The notes beneath the pieces were generated by a model that was given only the letters and a program-made list of their open reading frames with translations, had not been told where the DNA came from and did no database searches. Of a stretch of 64,000 nucleotides of DNA, positions 33,628 to 46,189 are shown one piece after another (the stretch's first letter is position 1; each line of letters starts with the position of its first letter). Where the stretch lies: assembly GCA_037693485.1 (NCBI GenBank), contig CM075349.1:29767501-29831500 (forward strand), written 5' to 3'. A program made the position numbers and the translations under genes. The DNA comes from Kitagawia praeruptora (Eukaryota > Streptophyta > Magnoliopsida > Apiales > Apiaceae).

Positions 33628-33632
33628 AACTG

Positions 33633-34465
33633 TGAAATGGACAATGTGTGTGTGTTAGGGTTTGCAATGTGGTATGTGTGTGAATTCATTTCTTCCTTTC
33701 CCCCCAAAATTTAGAGTTTTTTCCGCCTGTTTTTGGATTTTTTTTCCTTATTCACCATTCAAAATACTTCCATTACTCCGTTTCATTTATTTCTGACTTG
33801 AATATCAATTAATTTTTGATTTCAGCTCTGCCTTTTAACTTTTTGGGTTTTTTTAAATACTCAATCTCAGTTTTTTTTTTCAAAAATTCCTTTTTAAAAA
33901 AATTATTTTATAAAAATATCAGTTTTTATAAAATATTTGTAAAAATACATTCTGCAACTTTTGTAACAGACATCAACCACAAATACAATTTTAAAAATTA
34001 ATTAAAATCATTTTTGGTTGTATAATAGGTTGCATAACAAGTTGTATCGGTTAAACCAAATGCAATCTCGAATGCAACCAAAATCAATGTCGAATGTAAT
34101 CAAAATCAATTTCAAATTACTTTTCCGAAAAATGTTAAATAGGTTGTATATGGTTGCTTTAGTTGCAGAAGGTATTTTTGCAAATATTTTCAACAGATGG
34201 TACATAAAATCGAAAAAAACTTAAAATTATATTTTAAATAATTTTCCTAACTATTTTTAATCATTATCTTTCAAAAATAAAGGAATTATATCCAAGAAGT
34301 GACCCGATTAATTATTAATCTAATTAATTGCTACTTTTTTTTTAAAACTAATTTAATAAAATAGATTGATTATATTAAAGATTGTTATGTGAATTTAAAA
34401 TGTCTAATTCGTGTTCCAATTAATCATTTATTGATTAGTTCCGATTTGCCTCTACTAACAATCCC
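33633..34465. other. AT-rich spacer, no gene; original upstream region of F-box pseudogene
   Basis: TGTTAGGGTTTGCAATGT at 33653-33670 matches TGTTAGGGTTTGAAATGT at about 60064-60081, upstream of the intact F-box/LRR gene. The rest is AT-rich with long T and A runs; short ORFs at 34008-34224 are overlapping in both strands and look accidental. Confidence 0.6.
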
Positions 34466-34474
34466 AAAATCTAA

Positions 34475-35304
34475 GAGAAAATGTTCAAAATGGCACAAAA
34501 TTGGGATTGGATGTTCAAAATGGCACTTTTTGAAAAGTTTGCCCTCTACTAGCACTTTCCTAATGTTATATACATGTTTTCATTTTTCTTTTTTAAATAA
34601 CATTAAATACTTTAAACATTAAAATATTATTATTAAAATATTATTTTTTATTTTTTTAATTTAAAAGTTTATTTATATTCCTTTAGGGGTTCAACAATTA
34701 ACTTTTGGGATTCAATAATTACATTTTGGATTTTAGAAATATTCAGAATGACAAATAAACCGTATACGGACTTAGGGTTTGGGGTTTAGTAGACCCTAAA
34801 CCCTAACTTATCCAGCGTTTAAAAATCAGGCCGCCGGATTTAATTTTTTAATTAAAATTTTTAATTTTAAAAAATACAATTTTTAATAAATTTAGGGTTC
34901 AACAATTAACTTTTGGGGTTCATCGTTTTCATTTTAGGTTTTAGAAATATTCAGAATAACGAATAAAAAAAACTAATTTGAAATGGCTATTTGATTATAA
35001 GTTTTTTAATAATATTTGAAAATACATATTTAGTAAAAAATAAAAAATAAGTCAACACCATTTAAAATAATGAAAAGAAAACATAAATGCTTTTGCTGAA
35101 AACGTGACGCATTTGTCAGCTGCGTTTTACAGCGAAAATGCATTCGCTAGATGTGTTTTGACCCCTGAAACGCATGTTTCAGATGCGTTTTGGCAAAACG
35201 CGCACTATAGTTGCGTGCAGAAAGTGCTAGTGGAGAGTAGTGTTTACATGGAATGCTATTTTAGGCATTTTAATCAGAAATTGTGCCATTTTGACACTTC
35301 ACCC
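34475..35304. mobile_element. Non-autonomous Mutator-like element (MULE)
   Basis: 830 bp bounded by a perfect 9-bp duplication AAAATCTAA (34466-34474, 35305-35313), the length typical for Mutator. Inverted ends of about 28 bp share TCAAAATGGCACAA. The interior has no transposase; it includes a GGGTTTAGTAGACCCTAAACCC stretch near 34790 and several TGCGTTTT or AAAACGC motifs near 35100-35205. The left inverted end is partly duplicated (TGTTCAAAATGGCAC twice). Confidence 0.75.
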
Positions 35305-35610
35305 AAAATCTAAAGGGTCCCTTCTATCCTTCGTTTGTTTTCTAATTAAAAAGAGATTTATATCATCTTCCATCTTAAAATTAACATAGAGAACTTCTTA
35401 CATAGTTACACTAGTAGCCATGCTTAATGAATTAATGAAAAGCCATAATCGACTCTATATATATGTAACCACAAAAATTGATGACAGCTTTAAGCCTTTA
35501 ATCGTAAAAATATTGATGAACGGTGAAAGCACAGAAATACAATTATGGGGCTGTTTGGCTTGACTTATCTCGACCAACTTATGCCTTATAAGTTGATAAG
35601 TCCTTATGGG

Positions 35611-36020
35611 GGGTGTTTGCCTAAATAAGTTTTGGCTCAACTTATAACTTATAAGCCCATAAGTTGAATGTTAGGATTATAACTTATTTCTCGATATACG
35701 CAATATATAATATCCTTCAAATCTTCAAAACCATATATCTCTCGATCCATTCATTAGAAAAATTGATATGTATATCTCAAATTTTTCTACTCATCGAGAT
35801 CTATCTATTGACATCCATTGTTATATATAAAAAACAAATATTTTGAAAATTATAAAAAAAAGTTAACTTATAAGTTCTGATTTACCCAAACAGTCTACTG
35901 ATTATAAGTTCTGATTTAGCAAACACTTTACCGACTTATACGTTATGCTCTACTTATCACTTATATGACATAAGTGCTTAGAAGTCATAAGCTACTTTTT
36001 TTAAGATACCCCAAACACCC
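35611..36020. mobile_element. Probable small TIR element (MITE)
   Basis: GGGTGTTTG at 35611-35619 is inverted as CAAACACCC at 36012-36020, and both flanks inside are rich in AACTTATAAGT or ACTTATAAG motifs. Target duplication not clear. A related half-copy (GGGGCTGTTTGGCTTGACTT) lies just left at 35547. Confidence 0.5.
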
Positions 36021-36585
36021 ACTATATAAAGAGATTGCAATTAGGGATGGTACAGATTAGGCAAGTAAAACTTACGTGTCTAAAGCCCCCAACGTCAAGG
36101 ATTTTGAATTTTCGAATTCTTTTCATGATAGTGATCATGCTAGCTTAGTGATGCCCCTTATTCTCTCATTAAACATGAAAAGTAAAAGGATTAAAATTTT
36201 AAAAAAATGAAGTATTTGTGTGAGTATTTTAATTTGGAAGGATCTGGTAAATAATTGTTGCAATATACTTATCACGTTTATTATAGCGGTTAAATATATA
36301 TCACTTACATTTTATTTGAATAGGTACCCAAAAGTTTTCTCAAAATTTTTTCCAAATAACATGTGTTTGCTTTTAATTGTTTATAAAAATAATAATGGGA
36401 TGAGATCCTCTGCATTCACACCAACCATCCAATTAAGACATTGCACTTGTTTACCACATCATTTTGTACATATTTTTGAGAAGAATTTTTGGATGGGCTC
36501 CCTAGCAATGCTTTTTAGGAGAAATGCTACACTAAATTTGTTGATTGCTATTTGCCGAACTCATGCATTGCCGGCCTTGTGCATG
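36021..36585. other. Spacer without recognisable gene
   Basis: The only sizeable frame (36220-36627) runs into the terminal repeat of the hAT-type element and has no recognisable family, so I do not call it a gene. Confidence 0.4.
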
Positions 36586-36760
36586 GCCCTTTGCAGGGGT
36601 GTACACGGATCGGGTTGGGCGGGTTAGAGAAATTTTTCAACCCAACCCAATTAAATCAGGTTGGTAAATTTTCAACCCAACCCATAAAAATTAAATTCGT
36701 AACCCAATCCAGTTTGTTGTAATCGGTTTGGATCGGATTGGATCGGGTTAATCGGTTTAA

Positions 36761-37998
36761 TAAATATTAAAAATATTTTTTTTCTTTTTTTATCAAACGT
36801 ATAAGTAAGTATAACACATTGGAACTAAATTTCAAATTTAGAGAAAAAAGAACTAGTCCATGAGCATTAGATCCATTACATAGATTACATTTCACATTCG
36901 CTAGTTATAATATATAATAACACTTTTTAAAGTTGATGCCCCTCTCATAACATACATGTTTAATTGTAGTGTAAGAATTTATTTAATTAGAATATTAATT
37001 TATTTTGATATAATAATTTTTTTATCGATTTAGTCTACCGATAAAAATTTATTTTTTCAATTTAATCAGTTTGGTCATAACCCATGTTATTTTTATTACA
37101 TGTGTTAATCGAACATTTACATACTTCTATATTTATTACGATTTCCATAATCACTAATGATAAAGATTGCTTGAGAAGTTAAGGATCGTCTGTACTACAA
37201 TTGTTCGAAAAGAAATTGGAGTGGTATTCGATAGGGAAAAAAAACAAAATTCAATAAAAATACCTTAAACGTTTCTGGTAACTTTCCGATCTCCAGGCAT
37301 TATAATATACAAGCTTAGGTGCAAATCACGAGTTACTTTTATTTTTTTAAAAATTTGTTTATAGTATAATATAATATTATAAATATTAATTTTTATATGT
37401 TATTGGAAGAATTCAAACTTACATCTTTGTATATAATAATTTTTTTAGTATTAAATATAAATTAATATGTTGTGGGCGGAGATAGAACCTTGGACCTCTG
37501 TTTATAACAACTTTTAATATTATTATATCTAACGGTCATGATCTAATTTGAGTTGATGATTTAAATATTAAATTTAATAGATACTTTTAAATATTAATTA
37601 AAGGAGTCCTAAGTTCTATTTAATACTATATTCCTGATTTTTTTTATTAATTAAAGGAGTCCTATGTTCTATTTGATACTATATTCATGACATTTATTTC
37701 AATTTTTAGTTAATAAACTCATAGTATATAATATCATTATTAAATTAAATTATTATATAATATTACAATTTTAATTAATTAAATTAATTAATATTTAGTG
37801 GCATACCGCGGTATACATGGCATACCATTTAAAGGGGTTTCTGGTGCGAAACACTGGTTTCTTTTGATAGGTTATAAAATTTATTTATCTTTTGATAGAT
37901 TATAAAATTTATTTAACATTATAATTATGTTTTTATAGATTAATTTTAAGTGAAAAATTAACGTAAAATAATTACGGAAAGATATGGTGTGATATTTT

Positions 37999-38000
<2 letters not shown>
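36761..38000. other. AT-rich stretch without recognisable gene
   Basis: No frame with a known family. Some local repetition is seen (AAAGGAGTCCTA.GTTCTATTT twice, 37601-37670). The region is interior to the hAT-bounded interval. Confidence 0.4.

Positions 38001-38072
<72 letters not shown>
38001..38072. repeat. (AT)n microsatellite
   Basis: About 36 uninterrupted AT units; a small ORF across it on the minus strand only encodes Tyr-Ile repeats. Confidence 0.95.
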
Positions 38073-38074
<2 letters not shown>

Positions 38075-38443
38075 TAGCGTTCAAATAGAAACCAACCTTA
38101 GAATAGAAACTAGAAACCTACACTAAATAAATTATATTTCATTTATTTTAATGGCCCCGCTAGGGGCACCTTCACAAAAACTTATAAAATTCTTGGCTCT
38201 ATTCAACAAAAATATAAAAAAAATAATAAAAAAATAATAAAAAAGTTACTGTTCACGTGCCACGTCATCACATGAACAGTAATTTTTTTTAAAAAAAAAT
38301 ATTTTTGTTGAATAGAGCCAATAATTTTAAACATTTTTTGTATTGGGGTACCCCTAATTTGGTCATTAGATTAGCTTGAAATATTTAATTTAGGTTTAGT
38401 TTTTAGTTTTTATTCTAAGTTAGTTTTTATTAGAATAAGACCC

Positions 38444-38445
<2 letters not shown>
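38073..38445. mobile_element. TIR element carrying a nested MITE
   Basis: The left arm (CCTTAGAATAGAAACTAGAAA) and the inverted right arm (ACTTAGAATAAAAACTAAAAA) match over about 60 bp. The element sits between AT and AC microsatellites. A second palindromic MITE is inserted within it (38149-38368). Confidence 0.55.
38149..38368. mobile_element. Palindromic MITE, same family as 48537-48796
   Basis: Ends TAATGG and TCATTA, long inverted arms (TTGGCTCTATTCAACAAAAAT and its inverse) and a centre TTACTGTTCACGTG with ATGAACAGTAA. The copy at 48.5 kb has the same order: GGCTCTAT, TTACTGTTCAT, inverse. Confidence 0.7.

Positions 38446-38500
<55 letters not shown>
38446..38500. repeat. (AC)n(AT)n microsatellite
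   Basis: About 21 AC units followed by an AT run, directly adjoining the next TIR element. Confidence 0.9.
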
Positions 38501-39682
38501 GGTCTTGCTCAAATGAGAACCCATATTATTGGTGAGAACTGTGATCTAATCTCAGCCCCACAATTTTTAACCAATTTTAAATCTCATTCACACATTAAAC
38601 ACACACCAAATACACACACCACACTCGCACACACCACACACATAAACACACACATACATACACTGAGACACCCCAACCCCCACCCACCGCCGCCCCAGCC
38701 CCACCCCCACCCCGCCCCCGCGCCGGAACAACCAGATCTGAAACTCAAAATTCATACAACTGAAACAACGAAAAATTAAAAAAGGAGGCAGTGATTTAAA
38801 TCGAATCGAAAACGGAGGCAGTGATTTAAAACGGAGGCGACGAGAATCCTTCGAATCCAGAAAGAGAAGAGTTTGTAGAGATGATATCACCGGTGCCGGA
38901 GAAATCGAAGATGCTGTATTTAAATAATTTATTTTGTTTAGTTTGGGTCAGTGATTTTTTTATTTTAGACACGGTGCTTTGATAATACGCCGACTTTATG
39001 CACTTATGGATGCCTGTGTTAGTACGGAGCTGGTGTGAGTTTGATTGTTGACATGTGTTCATTGTTAAATATCTCCGATTTATTGAAAATCACCGGTTAT
39101 TTTGATAATTTTTTGAATTTATTCTTTTTGCTTTGATATATGTTTGAATGTTGATCAGTACATGGTTTGATTTGATTGACTGTTTATTTGTGGTGATTTT
39201 CTAACTATCGGTGGTGATTTTCGGCTTCCGATGGTGGTGGCAGGTGGTGGCGGGGTGGTGGCGGAGATGGGGTGATTTGTAATGTTTTTTGTTGTGGTGA
39301 TTTTCGTTATTTGGTGGTGATTTTTGTTGGTGGTGGTGGCAGTGCGGTGGCCGGAGGTGGCGGAGTGTGGTGATTTTCTGTTTACAAGTGGTGATTTTAG
39401 TTGGTGGTGACCGGAGGTGGTGGCGGCATTGCGGTGATTTTCTGTTTACCGGTGGTGATTTTCTAGGTTGCCGGAATTTGTCGCCGGAAATGTGACCGGA
39501 AATGGTGACCGAAGTATGGAAGAAATGATTGTGAAAGATGATGTTGAATTAAATGAATAATTAAAAAATAAAATTTTAAATATTAATTGTGGGGCTAGGA
39601 TTTAATTTAGATATAAAAATTGTATGGCTAGGATTAGATCTCATATCTTACCATAAGTGAGGGTTCTCATTTGAGCAAGACC
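38501..39682. mobile_element. 1.18-kb element with long inverted ends
   Basis: Both ends begin GGTCTTGCTCAAATGAGAAC identically for 22 bp, with weaker similarity for about 60 bp (GATCTAATC.AGCC). Flanks are AT repeats, so the target duplication cannot be read. No transposase. The long inverted ends suggest a Mutator-like type; the class is unproven. Confidence 0.65.
39190..39470. repeat. Degenerate GGTGGTGATTTTC minisatellite
   Basis: About eight spaced copies of GTGGTGATTTT(C) interspersed with GGTGGCGG and GCCGGA runs inside the 1.18-kb TIR element. Confidence 0.7.
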
Positions 39683-39697
39683 CTATATATATATATA

Positions 39698-41367
39698 GAG
39701 TCCCACTCTAGGGAGACCCATATTATATAGAGAATTGGATAGAACCAATCTTAGCCATCCAATTATTTAATGGCAAAACTGTAATTTAGTTTAAAAGTCA
39801 GGATATTTTATAAATTAAATAAAAAACTGAAATACACGCCGACCACGCCTCAAGCTTTCTCTGCAAACAACAATACACACACTATACACACACAAATTCA
39901 ACGAAAAAACAACCAGAAACATCTTCAAATCCAGGTTCATCTTCAAATTGAGTTTTGCTCGTCAATTACAAAACCAAAAGGTAATGATTCTACATTTATT
40001 TTTTTGACTTGAATTCATAATTTAACTAGTTTTTTTTTTGTTATTTCTTCAGGTTAATCTCAATCGACTAGAGAAAAGTAGAGATTAAGATGTTCCCGAG
40101 GAGAATATGTACTATTAGGTGATTTTGTTTTTAAAAATTCATATTCATGTTTAACTTGATGTGATTCTATAGGTATTTGTTGATGTTAGTCAATTTTTCT
40201 TGCTTATAACTTTGATTCTGTTGTAGAATGGGAGCTTATAGTTAATTTTATGTGTAACTACACCTGTTATAAAAAATGTTTCTTTAATAGAACCAGTTTT
40301 GTAAAATTCTAGTTCTAAGCTAGATTCATGTATGAATTTATTTTTTGCCAAAATTTTGTTTTAAAATTAAGGTCTCGTAATAGAATCACTTTTGTAAAGT
40401 TCTGGTTCTAGAGTGGATTCATGTATGAATTTATTTTTTCCCCAAAATTTTGTTTCGAAATTAAGGTTCTGTAATAGAACCAAGAAATTTGAAGTTGAGC
40501 TTGAACAATAAAACTAATTTAGTTCTTTATTAGCTAGTTGATGTTAAGGGATTTTGTGTATAAATCATAAGTATAAATTGTGGTTCTGTAATAGAAACGA
40601 AAGTAAAACTGTATTTCTATAATACAGGCATGTATAATTTTATCTTTACAAAATTTGGTTTTAAATTAAGGTTCTGTAATAGAAACAAATTTTTTAACTA
40701 TATATACGCCCATTTATAGTTTTTGATTCTGTATACTAAGCTACCATGTCCTACTCTACTTATACAACTTTGCGTGTTTGTGTGTTATGATTTTAATTTC
40801 ATCTTTTCTTGATTAAATTTTGATTCTGTAGTAGAATGCTAATTTAATAGCTAATTGAAACTTATTCGCTAATTATTACATAGTGGACTTGTAGTTTGTA
40901 ATAGAACCAAAGTTTACTAGGTTTAACACTTAAATCTTGTTTATAGCTTCATCTATATTTGGAGGTCTGAAATTTGTTTCTACAGTTGAACAACTGTTTG
41001 TAAATTTCAATTTTTGTGTATATTTGTACATTTGGTTCTGATCTAATGTGTTCTAATATGGAATCATTAGGTGATCAAGTGTATTTTGAGGTGCAAATCA
41101 ATCTAAGTCTCTTTTGGTCCCAGGTAATTCAGCATTCAAAGCAAATTCAATTTACTTTACTAATGATTCTAAGACTTATTTAATTGATTCTACAACAATT
41201 TTTACTTATACAACAAAACTTGTGCATATAGAGGTTGATTATATAATAGAATCAATTTTTATTTTTAGTTATTAAGGTGTCTTCTATAGTAGAATCAATA
41301 TTTATATTTTGAGCCCATGAGCTCATGTATTAGAATCATACTTATGAGTTTCTGGTATATTTTATAT
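39698..41367. mobile_element. Motif-rich transposon arm of unknown class
   Basis: Starts GAGTCCCACTCTAGGGAGAC, similar to the start of the next element (GAGTCACATTCTATGGAGAC at 41368). From about 40210 it is filled with variants of the near-palindrome GGTTCTRTAATAGAACC. No protein is recognised. Its right end is not found; it may be an older relative into which the 41368-46130 element was inserted. Confidence 0.45.
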
Positions 41368-42055
41368 GAGTCACATTCTATGGAGACCCACTTTATATGG
41401 AGTACCATGGAGACCCATAATCTAACCATTAAAATAATTAACGATCTGGATTAAAAGAATAAAAAAAAATTAAAAATAGCATGCACAACACACACACTTA
41501 GTGAGAGAGATCGAGAGCGAGAATAGCGAGAGAGAAGGAGAGACTATCTCGAACCGAATTATCGCGAGCATCATTTTCGGAAAAGGTAATTTTTGATTAA
41601 TATACTTGTGTATGTATATAAGCAATATTAATTTCTGGTTCTACATCTATAATTTCAACTTTGTTTAGATCTGATTCTACGTATATTAGGTTGTTTCTAA
41701 GTTTGAATCAATTTCGTATATCCGATTATACATGGATATTAGGTTGTTTATAAGTTTGAATTAATTTCATTGATTGGATAGCCTAAATTTTTGATGTTGT
41801 GCTTTGAAATTTTGTTTCTGGTTTTATAATAGAACCTAAATTTTTGATTAATTTGTAAAATTGTGATTTTAAAGTAGAAGCATTAAGGTAGTTTTATGAA
41901 ATTAGTTTTAGTGTATTAAATTAAGATATAAATTGTAGTTCTGAAATAGAACCGGTTTTGTTAAATTCTGGTTCTAGAGTAGAGTTATGTATAATTCTGT
42001 CCTGATTTATAAAAAATTTAAAATTTTGGTTATGTAAAATTTTGGTTTTGTTATG

Positions 42056-43911
42056 GTATGCACTGACTTGGCCAAGGCCGGTTGCTTTATTGTGGCAGCT
42101 GTTCGGCGTGCTGATCGTCTTAAGTCTTTATGCGATGAAATCAATGGAATTTCTACTACTACTCGAGCCGTTTCCATTGAGCTGGATGTCACTGCCAGTC
42201 GATTAGTTATTGAAGCGGCTGCATAAAAAGCATGGGCCATCTTTGGACATATTGATGTTTTGATCAACAATGCTGGAATTAGAGGTACCATCTTTGTTAC
42301 CGTGCCCTCATCGCCGGATTTACAAATGATAATGCAAAGTTTATGCTTTTTTTAGGATTGTAAAAAGGTTACTTGCACGTTTTATATGTTTCTTTTTTCA
42401 TATTTTTTAAGATTAACAGTCTGCTTAAAGGAGTTTAGGTTGTGTAACTCAAATATGTCTCACAAAATTGTGCAAAAGTTTAGTCTAGCTTTGAACTTCC
42501 AATTTTCTTTACAATGATATTCCCTTGACTCTGAATTTTAAATAGAAATGATAAAAAAAAAATTAGGGAGCAATGTGGCACATGCACACAGCTACACAGG
42601 TGAAGGCTTCAGGAGGGTCTACTCTACTAGCATGGATCCATTTTTCTGAGGGGAAAACAATACAGATTAGAGATATCTCATTTATTAACTGAGTACAAGT
42701 ATGGGACAAGATTGTTTGTGTTGGGTGTGTGACAGGAGTTTACATGTTGATTTCCTGCGCACACCAAGTATATGCCCCTTATACCATAGGATCGGATTCC
42801 ACCTAGGGCCATTCCGCAATCCCACTTACAGATTATTGTAACTTGGGTTCGGATTACTACCAGGCCTATCTCAACCCTATAAACTAGCTCGTAGGCCAAG
42901 GATACGCGCTTATTAAAATTCACCCTCCTTTCGTAACTATAGTGAGATAAACCAACATTAAAAATCAAAGTTTGAGGCTGCAACATTAAACTGTGTACTC
43001 CTGTGTTCAAGAACACAATCATAGAATCTACTTGTGAGCTAGGGAAAAGATTTTCTCTCTACAGTGTAATGAGAGTAATCAGTCAGCAATAGTGAACATT
43101 TGTTTTTGAATTCGCATTTGGCTAAAAATGGCCAGCTCATATTGAACATACTAATCCTTATTTGTTTTTCAACATTCCATTACATATTAAAGAAGGTCCG
43201 GAGTATCAGGGTATTCAAATAGAACAAAAACAAAAAACCGGCTATAGCAGGAGAAGCAACCATAACACAAATAGGGGAAACACAAAAGATGTGCAAGAAG
43301 TAGCACAAACACCAAAACGAGGGTAAACTTTCCATATCAGACCAAACTACTTCAACACGACAACAAAAATAATTAATTTGAACATAACAACGAATCGGTA
43401 CTAGGATAACCAAACTAAAGAACTACAATACACATTTGTTTACTTCTTAACCAACTTCATCTTGAACTTCCTCCTGATTACCCTATTTCATTAGGCTTTC
43501 CATTTCACACATTTAATGTACATTTTTTTATTTTTTGTGTAATATAACCAACCTTTATTAGGTAGAGCTATCTTACATAGGAAGTGTGTGCAAGAGGCCA
43601 AATATCTACTCAAGTGTGTTTAATATTTCTAAAAAATTCTTATTAACTTTTAAGTAATTGACGTACTAGTTAAATCATTCAGTCCATACCATAATATTAA
43701 GAAACTAACAAGTATCATCATGTCAAGTTGATATATTAGCAAATAGCTCTTTTGAAACTAATCTCACAATGTGCTACCTGTAATATGGTGTTTATTTGGT
43801 GGCACAGATTCTTCGCTTGATACTTCTGAAGATGAATGGGAAGATGTATTTCAAACAAACTTAAATGGAGCATGGACGTTGTCGAAGTATTGGAACTATA
43901 TGTATGGCTGA
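42056..43911 (+). pseudogene. Short-chain dehydrogenase/reductase pseudogene, two exons
   Basis: Exon A (about 42056-42284) reads CTDLAKAGCFIVAAVRRADR and LKSLCDEING, then ELDVTAS and IDVLINNAGIR, the cofactor region and NNAG motif of classical SDRs. It carries a TAA (42224-42226) before KAW. It ends at a donor AG^GTACC. Exon B starts after CACAG at 43808 in matching phase (SSLDTSEDEWEDVFQTNLNG, then AWTLSKY) and ends in a stop at 43909-43911. The first exon with the glycine-rich TGASSGIG motif, and the YxxxK catalytic region, are missing. The family resembles plant 3-oxoacyl-ACP reductase-like SDRs. It is a decayed, probably captured copy. Confidence 0.75.
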
Positions 43912-45200
43912 GTAGTGGATTGTATTCCCAGTTTCAATATTTTCATTTCTTGGTTTGGCTGTACTCCTTTGCATTTTAAATTCCAAATCAGCTGTATAAA
44001 AATGAAAAGACAGATCTATAAGATTTAACTAGTCCCGAGCTGTACATTGTTTAAATGTAATTCTTTACAAAAAAGTCACCGGAAAGCATGAGTCATGCAT
44101 CCCTAACTTTTTTCGTTTTGCTACAAGCAACGAGAGTACATTTTTCCAAATTACAGGAACCAGCAACATTATGTTGTTTACCAGCACATTGTGTAGCTTG
44201 AAACCCAACATACACTCTAAAAACTTTGCTCACTGTAATGCTATAGGCTTAGTTAATGTATTCAGTAGTTGTGTATTGCAGAAAGACAAATAACATTTGC
44301 AGCATTGACATGGAATGGAGTTGGCATTGATGGTACATAAACGAACCAGTCAGTGCCTCGTGAGAACTCATACAACTTCAATCTTAACGCTCACAAAGAC
44401 AAGATCCTATGAAATTTAGCAAAATGTATTTGCACCATAATATGTAAGGAAAAAAATAAATGGCAGTGTAACATACCAAAGCCAAAGAATGCAGTTATTT
44501 TTGTTTAAAACTAGTTGTAATTATTATTTTTAATATTTCGTCCTTAATATTCCATTTATAGATTTTTAAGTTTTTAACTATGGTTGCCATTCAGAAAATA
44601 TAAAACTAAAAGTAACACTTTCAAAGAAGCAAACAACTTGTTTTATACAAACAATCACCAAAGCTAAGCAGTACTTGGATAAGCAAACAGCACAAGCTAC
44701 ATGTCGGAGACAAGGTCTAGCAAGTAAGCAATTAATTTCATTGTGCAAAGTAAAATTCATGCTGCTAACAGCCTGATAGGAATTGACCAACAAGATCAGC
44801 ACTTGCAACACCAATACACAGCTTCTCACTTTCCAGTTCAGGTAAAGTAGGGTAGACTTAGGATCATTGTATCTTGTATTGTTGTAAATAAACTGCCAAA
44901 CGATGATACTCTTAGGATTGTCTAAAAGCATGTGATGACACATATGGTATTCTCATTTTAAAATGATGCCAGTGTAACCCTTGACAATTCTACCATCCAT
45001 ACTTGGCTTGTGTTTCAGCTTTGGTAAGAAATCCTTTGGCTCTCCTCTCTACGAGCTCCATCTCCTTCTGTCTCATATCAAAATACAGAGTACCAATCTG
45101 ATGCTTCCTCTTGTGCAACTTTGAAGGCTTCCCTTTTGCAGAAACAGGCTACACGATAAAAGAATAATCAACTTTTAAGTTTTTTTTATTGTTCTGATCC
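43912..45200. other. Stretch without recognisable gene inside the TIR element
   Basis: Only short frames without family resemblance (for example 44578-44943 on the minus strand). Confidence 0.4.
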
Positions 45201-46128
45201 TATAATATTTTGGTTCTGCAGTTGAACTGATATAAATATCACATTATTATACAACAAAACTACTGATTAAAGATATTTATTATTTTGATTGAATAGCAGA
45301 ACCAAGTTACATACATTGTCGCTTTGCAACTATTCCCGATTCTAGAGTGGAACAAAAACCTGTAGATCAAAATTGCATTACAAGTCTACTCATTTAAAGA
45401 TATCGAATATTATGATTCTATAATAGAACCAAATAAAATACATAATTTTAAAAAAGGATGTTTTTGATCATAACCTCCTCCAACAGTAATCATTTGGTTC
45501 CACGGTAGAACCAAAACTGTAAAACAGAACCACTTTACAAAATTACATATTTGAGGATGGAGTATATTGTTTTGTTTTATGGTTCTATAATAGAACCAAG
45601 AAAACTACATGATTCATACTGTAAATAACAAGATTATTGTTCAATGTAAAATACATACAATTAAACAACAAACACCTACATCTAACCATAAATTACAAAT
45701 AAAAAACTTAAAAACAAGACAAATTGCTTATAAATTGAACCTGAGAGGGACTGGAGGTCAACATAATCACATATTTGAGCTTGATTTGAGGAACAATCGG
45801 CTTGTTTCGAAGAACACGGAACTTGATTTGTCGAAGACGCCATCCCATATTAATTGTAATTACATGGAGAGAGTTAGAGAAAGAGTATAAGAGATATGTG
45901 GGAGAGATTGAGAGAGAGAGACTATGAGAGAAAGGAACGTGCGAGAGTGAGATCAGAGAGAGATGATTTAAGAGAGAGAAAGTTATGACCTTTAACCAAC
46001 CATAAAATTTCTGTTTGTATTTTTTTTCATTTTGAATTATCATAAGCCGTTGGATTTGATTTAGATCTAATGGTTGAGATTAATGGAGTGGGTTCTCCAC
46101 ATAAAATGGTTCTCCATGGAATAATGGC

Positions 46129-46130
<2 letters not shown>

Positions 46131-46189
<59 letters not shown>

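Larger units (their letters stand above)
41368..46130. mobile_element. 4.8-kb TIR element with captured dehydrogenase fragment
   Basis: The left end has CTATGGAGACCCACTTTATATGGAG and the inverted right end CCATGGAGAACCATTTTATGTGGAG, similar over about 60 bp. Both arms hold the GGTTCT..AGAACC motif (41636-41990 and 45200-45605). Between the arms is a short-chain dehydrogenase pseudogene. The interval 43912-45200 has no recognisable coding sequence. No transposase is seen. Flanked on the right by an AT microsatellite, which hides any target duplication. Confidence 0.5.

Noticed and set aside
34780..34810. Telomere-like CCCTAAACCC stretch
   Set aside because: Only one or two units inside a MULE; not an interstitial telomere array.
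37881..38084. Minus-strand ORF of Tyr-Ile repeats
   Set aside because: It is only the translation of an (AT)n microsatellite.
38513..38890. Overlapping ORFs on both strands with Pro/His-rich residues
   Set aside because: They lie in low-complexity CA/CCACCCC sequence within a TIR element; no family and both strands open.
42007..42291. Minus-strand ORF of 94 codons
   Set aside because: It is the complement of the dehydrogenase exon, which has clear family motifs on the plus strand.
43180..44943. Several hydrophobic minus-strand ORFs between 43.1 and 45 kb
   Set aside because: No recognisable family, AT-rich transposon interior; hydrophobicity follows from T-rich codons.
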